Numbered from the stretch's first letter, positions 11,546 to 20,670 are shown. The stretch is 64,000 bases of DNA from Pseudomonadota bacterium (GCA_021798915.1 JAJZBM010000001.1:186001-250000); one strand, 5' to 3'. Translations and numbers: made by a program. The notes: generated from the letters alone by a model not told the origin.

Positions 11546-12487
11546 ATGGCGGGCCGGATCGCGGTGGTCGGAAGCTGCATGATCGATCTCGTGACCTATG
11601 TCACGCGGATGCCGGAGGCCGGCGAGACGCTGGCGGCGCCGCGCTTTGAGATGGGTTTCGGCGGCAAGGGCGCGAACCAGGCGGTCGCCTGCGCGCGGCT
11701 GGGCAGCGCGGTGACGATGATCGCCAAGGTCGGCGATGACGATTTCGGCGCCAACACGCTCCGCAATTTCGCCGCCGAGGGCATCGATTGCCGCTTCGTT
11801 GCGCTGGTGAGCGGGGTTTCGAGTGGGGTTGCGCCGATTTTCGTCGAGCCGGACGGGCAGAACCGCATCCTCATCGTCCCCGGCGCCAATGACCGGCTGC
11901 TCCCCGCCGATATCGACCGCGCGGCGCCGGCGCTCCAAGACGCTGCCCTGATCCTGCTCCAGCTCGAAGTGCCGCTGGAGACCGTCTATCACACCATCGC
12001 CTGGGCCGAGCGGCATGCTATTCCAGTGCTGCTGAACCCGGCGCCGGCCAATCCCGCGCTGGCGCTCGACCGTCTCCGCGCGGTGCGGTTTTTCGTCCCC
12101 AACCAGAGCGAACTCCACCTTCTCACCGGTCTTGCAACCGATACCGCGGCGGCGGCGGCGGCGGCGGCACGGACGCTGCTCGCCACCGGGCTTGGGAGCG
12201 TCATCGTGACCCTCGGCGGCGAGGGCGCGCTCTGGGTCAGCGGCGATGAGACGCGGCTGATCCCGCCGCTTGCGGTCACAGCGGTCGATACCACCGGCGC
12301 CGGCGATGCCTTCATCGGCAGTTTCGCCCATCACTACGTGAAAACCGGCGCCATCGACGCCGCCCTGATCGCCGCGTCGCGCTATGCCGCGCAATCGATC
12401 ACCGCGCGCGGCACCCAGCGGAGCTTCCCGAACGCCGCCGCCTTCGCCGCGTTCTGCGCCCAGATCCCGCCCTCCCCGCCGGCCTGA
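11546..12487 (+). CDS. rbsK: Ribokinase (PfkB family; ribose or deoxyribose kinase)
   Basis: GFGGKGANQAVACARLG, DTTGAGDAFIGSFAH motifs. Confidence 0.9.
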   Translation: MAGRIAVVGSCMIDLVTYVTRMPEAGETLAAPRFEMGFGGKGANQAVACARLGSAVTMIAKVGDDDFGANTLRNFAAEGIDCRFVALVSGVSSGVAPIFVEPDGQNRILIVPGANDRLLPADIDRAAPALQDAALILLQLEVPLETVYHTIAWAERHAIPVLLNPAPANPALALDRLRAVRFFVPNQSELHLLTGLATDTAAAAAAAARTLLATGLGSVIVTLGGEGALWVSGDETRLIPPLAVTAVDTTGAGDAFIGSFAHHYVKTGAIDAALIAASRYAAQSITARGTQRSFPNAAAFAAFCAQIPPSPPA

Positions 12488-12502
12488 TCGCCGGGAAGCC
12501 CC

Positions 12503-13876
12503 TCAGAGGCGCGCGAGATGGACCGGGAGGCCGTCCACGGGCTTCGGGATCGGCCACATCCGCCATGGCGCGGGCTCTCCCGCCGGCAGGGTGACGCGAT
12601 AGCGGCGAAGAAAATGCCAGGCAAAACACTTCGCCTGCAAATAGGCGAAATGGAGACCAAGACACATATGCGCGCCGCCACCGAAGGGAACGAAAGCGAA
12701 GCGGTGCCGCGCGGCGCTTGCCGCTTCGGTGAAACGCCGTGGCTCGAAATGCTCCGGCGCGTCCCAGATTTCCGGCATATGGTGGGTGAACAAGGGATCG
12801 ACCGAAACCACGGTGCCGGCGGGGATGGAGACGCCGCGAAATTCGATGTCGCGCACCGCGCGGCGCGGCAGGGCCGGAACCGGCGGGTGCAGGCGAAGCG
12901 CCTCCTTGAACGCCATTTCGGTCTCGGTGAGGGCGTCGAGACCGGCCTCGTCGAGCATCCCCTCGGTGCCGGCGACGCGGCCCGCCTCATCGCGCAGCCG
13001 CGCCTGCCATTCGGGGTGGCGGGCGAGAAAATAGATCAGGGAAGAGAGCGAGGAGGTCAGCGTGTCATGCGCCGCCATCATGAAAAAACTCATGTGGTTG
13101 ACGATGTCCGCGACCGGGAGCGGGCGCCCGTCGTCGTAGGTTGCGCGGCAGAGATGGGAGAAAAGGTCATCGCCCGCCCCCGCCCGGCGCTCGGGCACGC
13201 GGGCCGCGAAATACGCCGCCACCACCGCGCGCCCCCGCACCCCGCGCGCCATCACCGTCCCCGGCAAGGGCCAGCGCACCACCGCGATCGACGCCGCCAC
13301 CATGTCGATGAACGCGCGTTGTAATGCCTCGGTTTCCGCCACTTCCCCGGCGCCGAGAAAGGCGGTCGCGGCGAGATCGAGGGTCAAGGACTTGATCGCC
13401 GGGTAAAAGCGCATCGCGCCGGGCGCCTCCCCCCATCGGTCGAGCGCGGTGGCGATCCCGCGGTTGAGCGCCACCCGATAGGCGCGCATCGGCCCCGCCT
13501 TGAAGGCAACCGAAAGGGCGCGGCGATGCAGCCGGTGCTCGTCGAAATCGAGGAGCATCAGCCCGCGCGGAAACAGGCGATCGAGCATCCGCCCCCAGCC
13601 GCCGGCGGAGGAAAAGCTGCGCGTGGTATCGAATAGCACCAGCTCATTGGCTTCGGGGCCGAGAAGCGAGATGCCCTCCTCGCCGAACATATGCCGGCGA
13701 TAGATCGGGCCATAACGCGCCGCGCGCTGCGCCGCGAAGGCCATGGGATCGGCCAGTGCCTGCAATGTATGGCCGATGATCGGCCAGCCGCGATCGCCAG
13801 GAATATGGGCAAGCGATGGCCGGGCGGGCCGGGAGCGAGACGGCGAGACATCCGCCGGCGCGAGATCAGCGTCCAT
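12503..13876 (-). CDS. Cytochrome P450
   Basis: Heme-binding FVPFGGGAHMCLGLHFA, ExxR (KEALR), I-helix MAAHDTLTSS, PERF-like region. Confidence 0.95.
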   Translation of the reverse strand: MDADLAPADVSPSRSRPARPSLAHIPGDRGWPIIGHTLQALADPMAFAAQRAARYGPIYRRHMFGEEGISLLGPEANELVLFDTTRSFSSAGGWGRMLDRLFPRGLMLLDFDEHRLHRRALSVAFKAGPMRAYRVALNRGIATALDRWGEAPGAMRFYPAIKSLTLDLAATAFLGAGEVAETEALQRAFIDMVAASIAVVRWPLPGTVMARGVRGRAVVAAYFAARVPERRAGAGDDLFSHLCRATYDDGRPLPVADIVNHMSFFMMAAHDTLTSSLSSLIYFLARHPEWQARLRDEAGRVAGTEGMLDEAGLDALTETEMAFKEALRLHPPVPALPRRAVRDIEFRGVSIPAGTVVSVDPLFTHHMPEIWDAPEHFEPRRFTEAASAARHRFAFVPFGGGAHMCLGLHFAYLQAKCFAWHFLRRYRVTLPAGEPAPWRMWPIPKPVDGLPVHLARL

Positions 13877-13883
13877 GACCGCA

Positions 13884-13943
13884 CTCCTCTGGGACCGTCT
13901 CCCCTGGGACCATCGCTCCTGGGGCCATCTCCCCTGGCGCGAG
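13884..13943. repeat. 15-bp imperfect tandem repeat x4 directly upstream of the P450 start
   Basis: ctcctctgggaccgt / ctcccctgggaccat / cgctcctggggccat / ctcccctggcgcgag. Confidence 0.75.
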
Positions 13944-14173
13944 CGCCATCCGGGTCGGCGCCCCTCATCGTGAGACTAGGCGCTGCGGATCGCGGTTTGC
14001 AAGCCCGCCGCCGATGGACCGAGAACCTGAGCGCCGGCCGCTGTCGCGCGCGATGAGGGCGAGGCCGGCTTCGTGCGCCCGGCGCCATGCGCAATGCCTT
14101 GGAGCAGGCCCTTCACGATCGCCGCCCGGTGCAGCAGGATGGCCCCGTGCATCACAGCGATCGCTCCGTCCTA

Positions 14174-14200
14174 TATGTCTTCTATGTCTTCTATGTCTTC
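14174..14200. repeat. 9-bp perfect tandem repeat (tatgtcttc)x3
   Basis: Direct reading. Confidence 0.9.
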
Positions 14201-14207
14201 CGCTACA

Positions 14208-14219
14208 CCAGACGTCTGG
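14208..14219. promoter_or_regulatory. 12-bp perfect palindrome CCAGACGTCTGG upstream of acyl-CoA ligase
   Basis: Direct reading; possible dimeric regulator site. Confidence 0.4.
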
Positions 14220-14319
14220 CCGAGACCCTCGATGGCCTGGCCCAATCCACATGGCTTCCGGCAAAACCGGAGCGGTTCACCTTGATCCAGCGGCGATCGT
14301 CGAATTTGGGGAGGAAACG

Positions 14320-15891
14320 ATGAAAACCAGGTTCGAGCGCCATTACGGCGACCGCGTCATGCGTTGCTTTGACCCGCGCCCGGCCAGTCTCTCGGCGTTG
14401 CTCGCGGGGGCGGTTGCGCGCAACCCGGACGGCGAGGCGCTGATCGACGGCGCGAAGCGGTTGACCTATCGCGCGCTTGCGCGGCGGGTCGGGGAGGTGG
14501 CGGCGGGGTTGGCGGCGCGCGGCGTCGGGGCTGGTGACCGGGTGGCGATGCTGCTCGGCAACCGCGCCGAGTTCGTCATTCTCCTGTTCGCGATCACCCG
14601 GCTCGGGGCCATCGCGGTGCCGCTCTCGATCCGCGAGCAGCGTCCGGGCCTGGCCTATCTGCTCAGCCATTGCGGCGCCGTGCTCTGCGTGTTCGAGGAT
14701 GATCTCGCGCCCCTGTTGCCGGCGCCGGAGGCGGTGCCGGCGCTTCGTCATCGCATCCCGGTCAGCGGCTTCGCCGCTCTCACCGGCCCCGGTGTCCTTG
14801 AGACCGACGCGCCGGTCGGTGAGGAGGACGTCGCGATGCTGCTCTATACCTCGGGCACCACCGGGCGGCCGAAAGGGGCGATGCTGACCCATCTCGGGCT
14901 CGTCCATTCAGTCCTGCACTGCGTGATGGCGCTCGAACTCGGCGCCGATGCGCGCGTCATGGTCGCGGTGCCGATGGCGCATGTCACCGGCATCGTGCCG
15001 GTGATCGCCGCCACCATCCATGCCGCGGGGGCGCTCATCGTGCTCCCTGAATTCAAGGCCCGCGCCTTCCTCGACCTCGCCGAGCGCGAACGCCTCACCT
15101 ACACCATCCTGGTGCCGGCGATGTATGCGCTGTTGCTGCTGGAACCCGATTTCGCCACCCGTGATCTCGGTGCCTGGCGCATCGGCGCCTTTGGCGGCGC
15201 GCCGATGCCGGAAGCGGTGATCGCGAGACTCGCGGCAACCCTGCCGCATCTGCGCCTGATCAATGGCTACGGCGCGACCGAGACCACCTCGCCGGCGACG
15301 TTTCTGCCCGCCCGCGCGATCCCGACCCATGCCGCGAGCGTCGGCCTTTCCGTTACCTGTGGCGAGATCGCGGTGATGGACGAACAGGGGCGCGAGGTGC
15401 CGCCGGGCGAGATCGGCGAACTCTGGATCCGGGGGCCGATGGTGGTGCCCGGCTACTGGCAGGACCAGGCGGCGACGGCGGAGAATTTCACCGCCGGGTT
15501 CTGGCATTCCGGCGATCTCGGCATGATCGACGACGAGGGCTTTGTCTATATCCGCGATCGCGGCAAGGACATGATCAATCGCGGTGGTCACAAGGTGTTT
15601 TCAGTCGAGGTGGAAAACGCCCTGATCGCCCATCCCGCGGTGATCGAGGCGGCGGCGGTGGCGCGGCCCTGCCCGGTGCTCGGCGAGCGGGTCCACGCTT
15701 TCGTTCGCCTGCGTGATGGCGCCAGTGCCAGCGCCGCCGATCTCGCGGCCCATTGCGCCCCCCTGCTCGCCGATTACAAACGGCCGGAGAGCTTCAGCTT
15801 CGCCTCCGACCCGCTGCCGCGCAACGCCAATGGCAAGCTGCTCAAGCGGACGTTGCGCGAGGCGATTGCCAAGCCGCCCGCCGATGGCTAA
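14320..15891 (+). CDS. Class I adenylate-forming enzyme / acyl-CoA ligase
   Basis: LLYTSGTTGRPKGAMLTH, INGYGATETTSPATF, SGDLGMIDDEGFVYIRDRGKDMINRGGHKVFSVEVE; ATG at 14320. Confidence 0.93.
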   Translation: MKTRFERHYGDRVMRCFDPRPASLSALLAGAVARNPDGEALIDGAKRLTYRALARRVGEVAAGLAARGVGAGDRVAMLLGNRAEFVILLFAITRLGAIAVPLSIREQRPGLAYLLSHCGAVLCVFEDDLAPLLPAPEAVPALRHRIPVSGFAALTGPGVLETDAPVGEEDVAMLLYTSGTTGRPKGAMLTHLGLVHSVLHCVMALELGADARVMVAVPMAHVTGIVPVIAATIHAAGALIVLPEFKARAFLDLAERERLTYTILVPAMYALLLLEPDFATRDLGAWRIGAFGGAPMPEAVIARLAATLPHLRLINGYGATETTSPATFLPARAIPTHAASVGLSVTCGEIAVMDEQGREVPPGEIGELWIRGPMVVPGYWQDQAATAENFTAGFWHSGDLGMIDDEGFVYIRDRGKDMINRGGHKVFSVEVENALIAHPAVIEAAAVARPCPVLGERVHAFVRLRDGASASAADLAAHCAPLLADYKRPESFSFASDPLPRNANGKLLKRTLREAIAKPPADG

Positions 15892-15927
15892 GCTTTCATA
15901 TCGAAGCTTTCCTGGGGGGCAAGAAAC

Positions 15928-16488
15928 GTGAGCAAATTTCCGATCATGGCGGCGGCGCTGGCGGCTTCACTCGGCATCGCAGGGGCGGCGCGCGCCGACG
16001 GTTTCACCCTCACCAGTCCCGATATCCCCGAAGGCGGGACGATCCAGAACGAGCAGGTGTTCAACAGCTTCGGCTGCACCGGCCAGAACATTTCGCCGCG
16101 CCTTTCCTGGTCGGGCGCGCCGGCCAATACCAAGAGCTACGCGCTCACCATCTATGACCCGGACGCGCCGACCGGCAGCGGCTTCTGGCACTGGGTGGTG
16201 TTCAACATTCCGGCCAAAACCACACAGATCGCCAAGAACGCCGGCGATGTGCATCACAACCGCCTGCCGCGCGGCGCAACCCAAAGCCGCACCGATTACG
16301 GCATCGCCGGCTATGGCGGCCCCTGCCCGCCGCAGGGTGACAAGCCGCATCACTACATCATCACGCTGCACGCGCTCGACGTCGACAAATTGCCGCTGAA
16401 CAAAGACACCACCGCGGCGGTGGTCGGCTTCAACCTGCACTTCCACACCATCGCCTCGGCGACCCTCACCGGGCTTTACGGACGCTGA
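15928..16488 (+). CDS. YbhB/YbcL family Raf kinase inhibitor-like protein with signal peptide
   Basis: SPDIPEGGTIQNEQVFNSFGCTGQNISPRLSWSGAPANTKSYALTIYDPDAPTGSGFWHWVVFNIP. Confidence 0.93.
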   Translation: MSKFPIMAAALAASLGIAGAARADGFTLTSPDIPEGGTIQNEQVFNSFGCTGQNISPRLSWSGAPANTKSYALTIYDPDAPTGSGFWHWVVFNIPAKTTQIAKNAGDVHHNRLPRGATQSRTDYGIAGYGGPCPPQGDKPHHYIITLHALDVDKLPLNKDTTAAVVGFNLHFHTIASATLTGLYGR

Positions 16489-16519
16489 ACTGGCCCCTGG
16501 AAATGGGACTCGTTCAGCA

Positions 16520-16657
16520 GTGCTCCGCCTGATCGGCGCCCTGCTGCTGAAGCAGAGCGACGAACGGGCGGCCCAGCGCGCGCGTGACATGAGCCTGGAA
16601 ACCATCGTACCCTTGCGCGATGATCCCGCCGTCAGCCTGCCAGCCTTGGAAGCCTGA
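16520..16657 (+). pseudogene. IS256-family transposase remnant (C-terminus only)
   Basis: VLRLIGALLLKQSDERAAQRARDMSLETIVPLRDDPAVSLPALEA* resembles IS256-family transposase C-termini; no upstream transposase sequence. Confidence 0.75.
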
Positions 16658-16694
16658 CAACAAGGCAGATCAATCCTACCAAGGCGCAGCGGTT

Positions 16695-16720
16695 GCTACA
16701 CCACGTTCGGGGACACGATC
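16695..16720 (+). mobile_element. Candidate right terminal repeat of the IS256-like element
   Basis: ctacaccacgttcggggacacgatc just downstream of the transposase remnant resembles IS256-family ends (TACACCACGT...GGACAC). Confidence 0.45.
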
Positions 16721-16809
16721 TGCGCCAGCGTGTCGCGATCGCCCGCGCCTTCGCCACCGACGCGCCGGTCCTGCTCGGCGATGAGCCGCTTTCGGCCCTC
16801 GCCGAACGG
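16717..16809 (+). pseudogene. Fragment of an ABC transporter ATP-binding protein (nitrate/taurine type)
   Basis: DLRQRVAIARAFATDAPVLLGDEPLSALAE = ABC signature to Walker B/D-loop segment only. Confidence 0.7.
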
Positions 16810-16818
16810 ACGGCGGGA

Positions 16819-18216
16819 TTATCCTCGCGGCGCCAGACCCTCTCGCCGCAACTCGGCCAGCAATTCATCGAGCGCGCTACCGACGGCGGTGAACAACTCG
16901 GCGATCTCACTTTCGCTGATGATCAGCGGTGGAGTGAAGGCGAGCGTGTCGCCGGGCACGGCACGGCCGATGACGCCGTGTTTTTCGAGCAATTTTGCCG
17001 CGCGCGGGCCGATTTTCAGCGCCGGATCGTAATTGCGCCGCTCTCCCTTGTCGGCGACCAGTTCGATCCCGCCGAGCAGGCCGAGCCCGCGCGTCTCACC
17101 GACCAGGGGGTGGTCGGCGAAGGCGCGGAGCGCGTGCTGGAAGGCCGGCGCGATGGCGCGGACATGATCGATGATGCCGATCTCGTCATAGATTTTCAGC
17201 GTCTCGATGGCGACCGCGGCCGGCACCGGATGGCCGGAATAGGTGAAGCCATGGCCGAACGTGCCGATCTTGTGCGATTCCTCGGCCAAAGCCGCGAACA
17301 CCCGCGCATTCACCATCACCGCGCTGATCGGCAGGAACGAGGCCGAGAGCGCCTTGGCGCAGGTGAGGATGTCGGGGGTCACGGCGAGCGTCTGGCTGCC
17401 CCAATAATTGCCGGTGCGCCCGAAGCCACAGATCACCTCGTCGGCGACCAGGAGGATGTCGTATTTGCGGAGCACCGCCTGGATCGCCGGGAAATACCCC
17501 TCCGGCGGCACGATCACGCCACCGGCACCCATCACTGGCTCCGCGAACATGCCGGCGATGGTGTCCGGCCCCTCGGCGAGGATCAGGCTTTCGAGTTCGG
17601 CGGCGCAGCGCGCGGCGAAATCCGGCTCGCTCTCGCCCGGCTCCGCGCCGTGATAGAAATGCGGCGTGATGGTGTGCAGAAACCCTGGCAGCGGCACATC
17701 GAAGGAGCGGTGATTGGCGGCGAGCCCGGTGAGCGAGGCAGAGGCCAGCGTGATACCGTGATAGCCCTTGACGCGGCCGATGATTTTTTTCTTCTGCGGG
17801 CGCCCGAGCGCGTTGTTGAAATACCAGATCATTTTGATCGCGGTATCATTGGCCTCGGAGCCGGAATTGGCGAAGAACACCTTGCTCATCGCGACCGGCG
17901 CGCGGGCGAGCAGCATTTCCGCGAGCGTGATCAGCGGCTCGTGCGATTTGGCGGCAAACGCATGATAGAAGGGGAGTTTGCGCATCTGCGCCGCCGCCGC
18001 CTCGACCAGGCGTTCATTGTTGAAGCCGAGAGAGGCGCACCAGAGCCCGGCCATCGCCTCGATATAGGATTTGCCGCTCTCGTCCCAGACCCGCACCCCC
18101 TCGCCCCGGGCGATCACCAGCGGGCCGGTTTCGGCATGGGCCAGGAGATCGGTATAGGGGTGGAGGACGGAGGCGATGTCGCGAGCGGCGGCCGAATTGG
18201 CACGGGGTGAAGTCAT
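16819..18216 (-). CDS. Class III (omega) aminotransferase
   Basis: FFANSGSEANDTAIKMIWYFNNALGRPQKKKII, GYHGITLASASLTGL, LLVADEVICGFGRTG, FTYSGHP. Confidence 0.95.
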   Translation of the reverse strand: MTSPRANSAAARDIASVLHPYTDLLAHAETGPLVIARGEGVRVWDESGKSYIEAMAGLWCASLGFNNERLVEAAAAQMRKLPFYHAFAAKSHEPLITLAEMLLARAPVAMSKVFFANSGSEANDTAIKMIWYFNNALGRPQKKKIIGRVKGYHGITLASASLTGLAANHRSFDVPLPGFLHTITPHFYHGAEPGESEPDFAARCAAELESLILAEGPDTIAGMFAEPVMGAGGVIVPPEGYFPAIQAVLRKYDILLVADEVICGFGRTGNYWGSQTLAVTPDILTCAKALSASFLPISAVMVNARVFAALAEESHKIGTFGHGFTYSGHPVPAAVAIETLKIYDEIGIIDHVRAIAPAFQHALRAFADHPLVGETRGLGLLGGIELVADKGERRNYDPALKIGPRAAKLLEKHGVIGRAVPGDTLAFTPPLIISESEIAELFTAVGSALDELLAELRREGLAPRG

Positions 18217-18344
18217 GTCATTGATTCCTCGGGCGGACGGGCGATGATCGGCCCCCGGCGCCCCGGTATGAGGCGCTTCACTGGCGAGGGGGAGTTTATC
18301 ACGTTTGCGGCGATCGGCCAGACCGGGCCACAGGGCGCACAGAG

Positions 18345-18745
18345 CGATCGCCGAAGATGACGGCGTACTGAGCCTTTGCCATAGCCCATTCTCGCGGCGG
18401 CATCACCCACTCTTTTTCTGAACGGTTCAGGATCAGATAGAGCAGCTTGGCCGCGGCCTCATCGCCGGGGAAATGACCGCGCGCCCTGATGGCCCGGCGC
18501 CAGCTCTGGCCGATGGCGGGATATTTCTGCCCTCATGGACCAGCCTCGAAATCGACGAGAGCGGCCGGGAACCTCTTGAGGCCGTCGACCACGCCCAGCG
18601 CGATAGGGATCGCCTTGTTGCGGGCCACGCTCTCGTTGCGGATCTTCCCCCTGATCGCGTCGAAGAATACCAGCGGATAGACCGGATCCAGCGGCCGCTG
18701 CTGCCAGGTCGTCATCTCGTCGAGCACGGCATCCGTGAGATATCC
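18345..18745 (-). pseudogene. IS256-family transposase remnant with internal deletions
   Basis: Minus strand reads GYLTDAVLDEMTTWQQRPLDPVYPLVFFDAIRGKIRNESVARNKAIPIALG-VVDGLKRFP ... KYPAIGQSWRR-AIRARGHFPGDEAAAKLLYLILNRSEKEWVMPPREWAMAKAQYAVIFGDR; segments of an IS256 transposase joined with gaps. Confidence 0.85.
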
Positions 18746-18771
18746 GGGCTAAGGGCGTGTCTTTGGTGGGA

Positions 18772-18796
18772 GTCCAGGGGACAGAGCCCTCTGGCC
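18772..18796. repeat. Degenerate copy of intergenic palindrome family (GTCCAGGGCAGAGCCCTGGCC-like)
   Basis: gtccaggggacagagccctctggcc; compare 53136-53155 and 43165-43181. Confidence 0.55.
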
Positions 18797-18910
18797 TTAC
18801 TTCCTTCCCCCGATGGCTTTGGTTGCCATATAAAAATGACTTGAACGGCACGCCACCGGTATGTTAATCATACGTTAATATTACGGTTTTGCAATCAGGG
18901 AGATCTCGTC

Positions 18911-19966
18911 ATGGAAAATGGCGCCCGATCGGCAGGCACGTATACCCTTCTCGTCACGACGACAATGCTGATGGCGGGGCTGATGGCGGGGCTGATGGCG
19001 GGCCTGGCGCCACCAGCCCAGGCCGGCACGGTCGTCGATACCCTGTATTTCACCACTTTCGGCGGCGGTGAAAATATCTGGCAATCCACCGCGACCTATA
19101 CCGGCAACGGCAATGCCGGCAATGGCACGTTCACCGTCACCACCCCGACCGGGATCGCACAGACGCCGGGGGCGGACGGCATCGTCGAAAACCCCAATAA
19201 CGGCCAATTGCTGGTGGGCGGCCAGAACACCGGCAGCATCTATCAGGTGAACCCGACGAACGGGGGCTACACCACGCTCAACGCCGGGATGAACACCTAT
19301 GAAATCACCGTCGGCCCGAACGGGAACCATGTCTGGGGCGGCGGCAGCGAAGGCAGCGCCACGACGATCACCGCGGTGCCGCTCAACCCGATCGGTGGCG
19401 CACCGAACGTGGTTTCGGTCTCGAGCGCCAATAATGGGGTGACGCATATCACCTTCGTGCCCGGGCAACCCGCCGGCATGGCGTTTTACACCGATGGCAC
19501 CGATGGCGGGGTGGGGAATTTCGGCACCATCAATCTCGCGACCGGCGTCACCACGGCGCTGCTCACCAATGTCCCTTACGCTCATGGCATGGTCTATGAT
19601 CCATTCACCGGCGATCTGATCCTCGCCGGCGGCGATACGATCGCGCAGATCAGCCCCACGGGGGCGGTTCTCTCGACGCTGGCCCTCACCCCCGGCCAGG
19701 AACTCGACCAGGGCGCGGTCACCGGCAACGGGCAGCTCTACTGGGCCGACAATACCGGCAGTTTGGTGTTCGTCGACTACGCCAATACCGGCCTCATCGG
19801 CGCGTCGACGAATTTCGTCTCGGACACTTATTTCATCAACTCGCTCGATGACATCGCGCCCCTGGTCGGCAGCGGCGGCACCAACAACGTCCCCGAGCCG
19901 GCAACGCTCGGTCTCCTCGGCGCCGGGGTCGTGGTTCTCGGCGCGCTGCGTCGCCGCGCGGCATGA
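18911..19966 (+). CDS. PEP-CTERM sorting domain-containing protein
   Basis: N-terminal signal peptide and C-terminal VPEPATLGLLGAGVVVLGALRRRAA. Confidence 0.93.
   Translation: MENGARSAGTYTLLVTTTMLMAGLMAGLMAGLAPPAQAGTVVDTLYFTTFGGGENIWQSTATYTGNGNAGNGTFTVTTPTGIAQTPGADGIVENPNNGQLLVGGQNTGSIYQVNPTNGGYTTLNAGMNTYEITVGPNGNHVWGGGSEGSATTITAVPLNPIGGAPNVVSVSSANNGVTHITFVPGQPAGMAFYTDGTDGGVGNFGTINLATGVTTALLTNVPYAHGMVYDPFTGDLILAGGDTIAQISPTGAVLSTLALTPGQELDQGAVTGNGQLYWADNTGSLVFVDYANTGLIGASTNFVSDTYFINSLDDIAPLVGSGGTNNVPEPATLGLLGAGVVVLGALRRRAA
18971..19006 (+). repeat. 12-bp tandem repeat x3 inside the signal peptide (MAGL x3)
   Basis: atggcggggctg atggcggggctg atggcgggcctg. Confidence 0.9.
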
Positions 19967-19976
19967 GCGCCCACTG

Positions 19977-20663
19977 TCATCGCGCGCTCGTGCCGAACAC
20001 GATATCGAGCAAGAGATCGCCGCCCAAGGGGTGAACCGTCCAGGCAAGGCGCTGCGCCTCGGCCGGCGTCGCGGCGGGCGGCAGGGCGAAGGCGGGAATG
20101 CCGTCGCCGAGCAGGAGCGGGGCGAGGGTGACGTGCAGCCGGTCGAGAAGCCCGGCGGCGAGAAAGCGCGACAGCGTCACCCCGCCACCCTCGACCAGAA
20201 TCCGCCGCAAGCCCCGCAAGGCGAGCTGATCGCGCAGAGCGTGAAGATCGAAGACGCCGCCCCGGCAGGGAACCGCCAGCACTACGGCTTTGCCGTGGTG
20301 GGCGTCACCGGCGATACCATCCGCGGCGGCGCAGAGCAGCGTCGGCCCGCCATCCTGAAAGACGTGAAACCCGGTGCCAAGCCGGCGCCTGGGGTCGAGC
20401 ACCACCCTGACCGGCGAGGGGCCGGCGACCCGCCGCGTGGTCAGGCGGGGATCGTCGGCAGCGACGGTCGCGGCGCCGACCAGAACGGCATCGGCGCTGG
20501 CGCGCAGGCGGTGCGTGTGGTCGAGGTCTTCCGCGCCGCCGATCCAGCGCGAGGCGCCGGAGGGGGTTGCGATACGGCCATCGAGGCTTTGGGCGATGCG
20601 GCCGAGGACGAAACTCTCGCCCCCCGCCACGCCGAGGAACGGGGATGGCGGCGCCTCGGCCAC
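19977..20663 (-). CDS. RibD C-terminal / dihydrofolate reductase-like family protein
   Basis: SLDGRIATPSGASRWIGG, ADAVLVGAATVAADDPRLTTR, LVEGGGVTLSRFLAAGLLDRLHVTLAPLLLG. Confidence 0.88.
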   Translation of the reverse strand: MAEAPPSPFLGVAGGESFVLGRIAQSLDGRIATPSGASRWIGGAEDLDHTHRLRASADAVLVGAATVAADDPRLTTRRVAGPSPVRVVLDPRRRLGTGFHVFQDGGPTLLCAAADGIAGDAHHGKAVVLAVPCRGGVFDLHALRDQLALRGLRRILVEGGGVTLSRFLAAGLLDRLHVTLAPLLLGDGIPAFALPPAATPAEAQRLAWTVHPLGGDLLLDIVFGTSAR

Positions 20664-20670
20664 CGCCGCC

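Noticed and set aside
12143-12170. (GCG)n run in the ribokinase gene as a possible phase-variable repeat
   Set aside because: Trinucleotide run encodes poly-Ala in frame; simple codon bias is sufficient explanation.
16693-18210. 505-aa plus-strand ORF opposite the aminotransferase
   Set aside because: Only the first ~30 residues look like a real (ABC ATPase) fragment; the rest is antisense to a clear aminotransferase.
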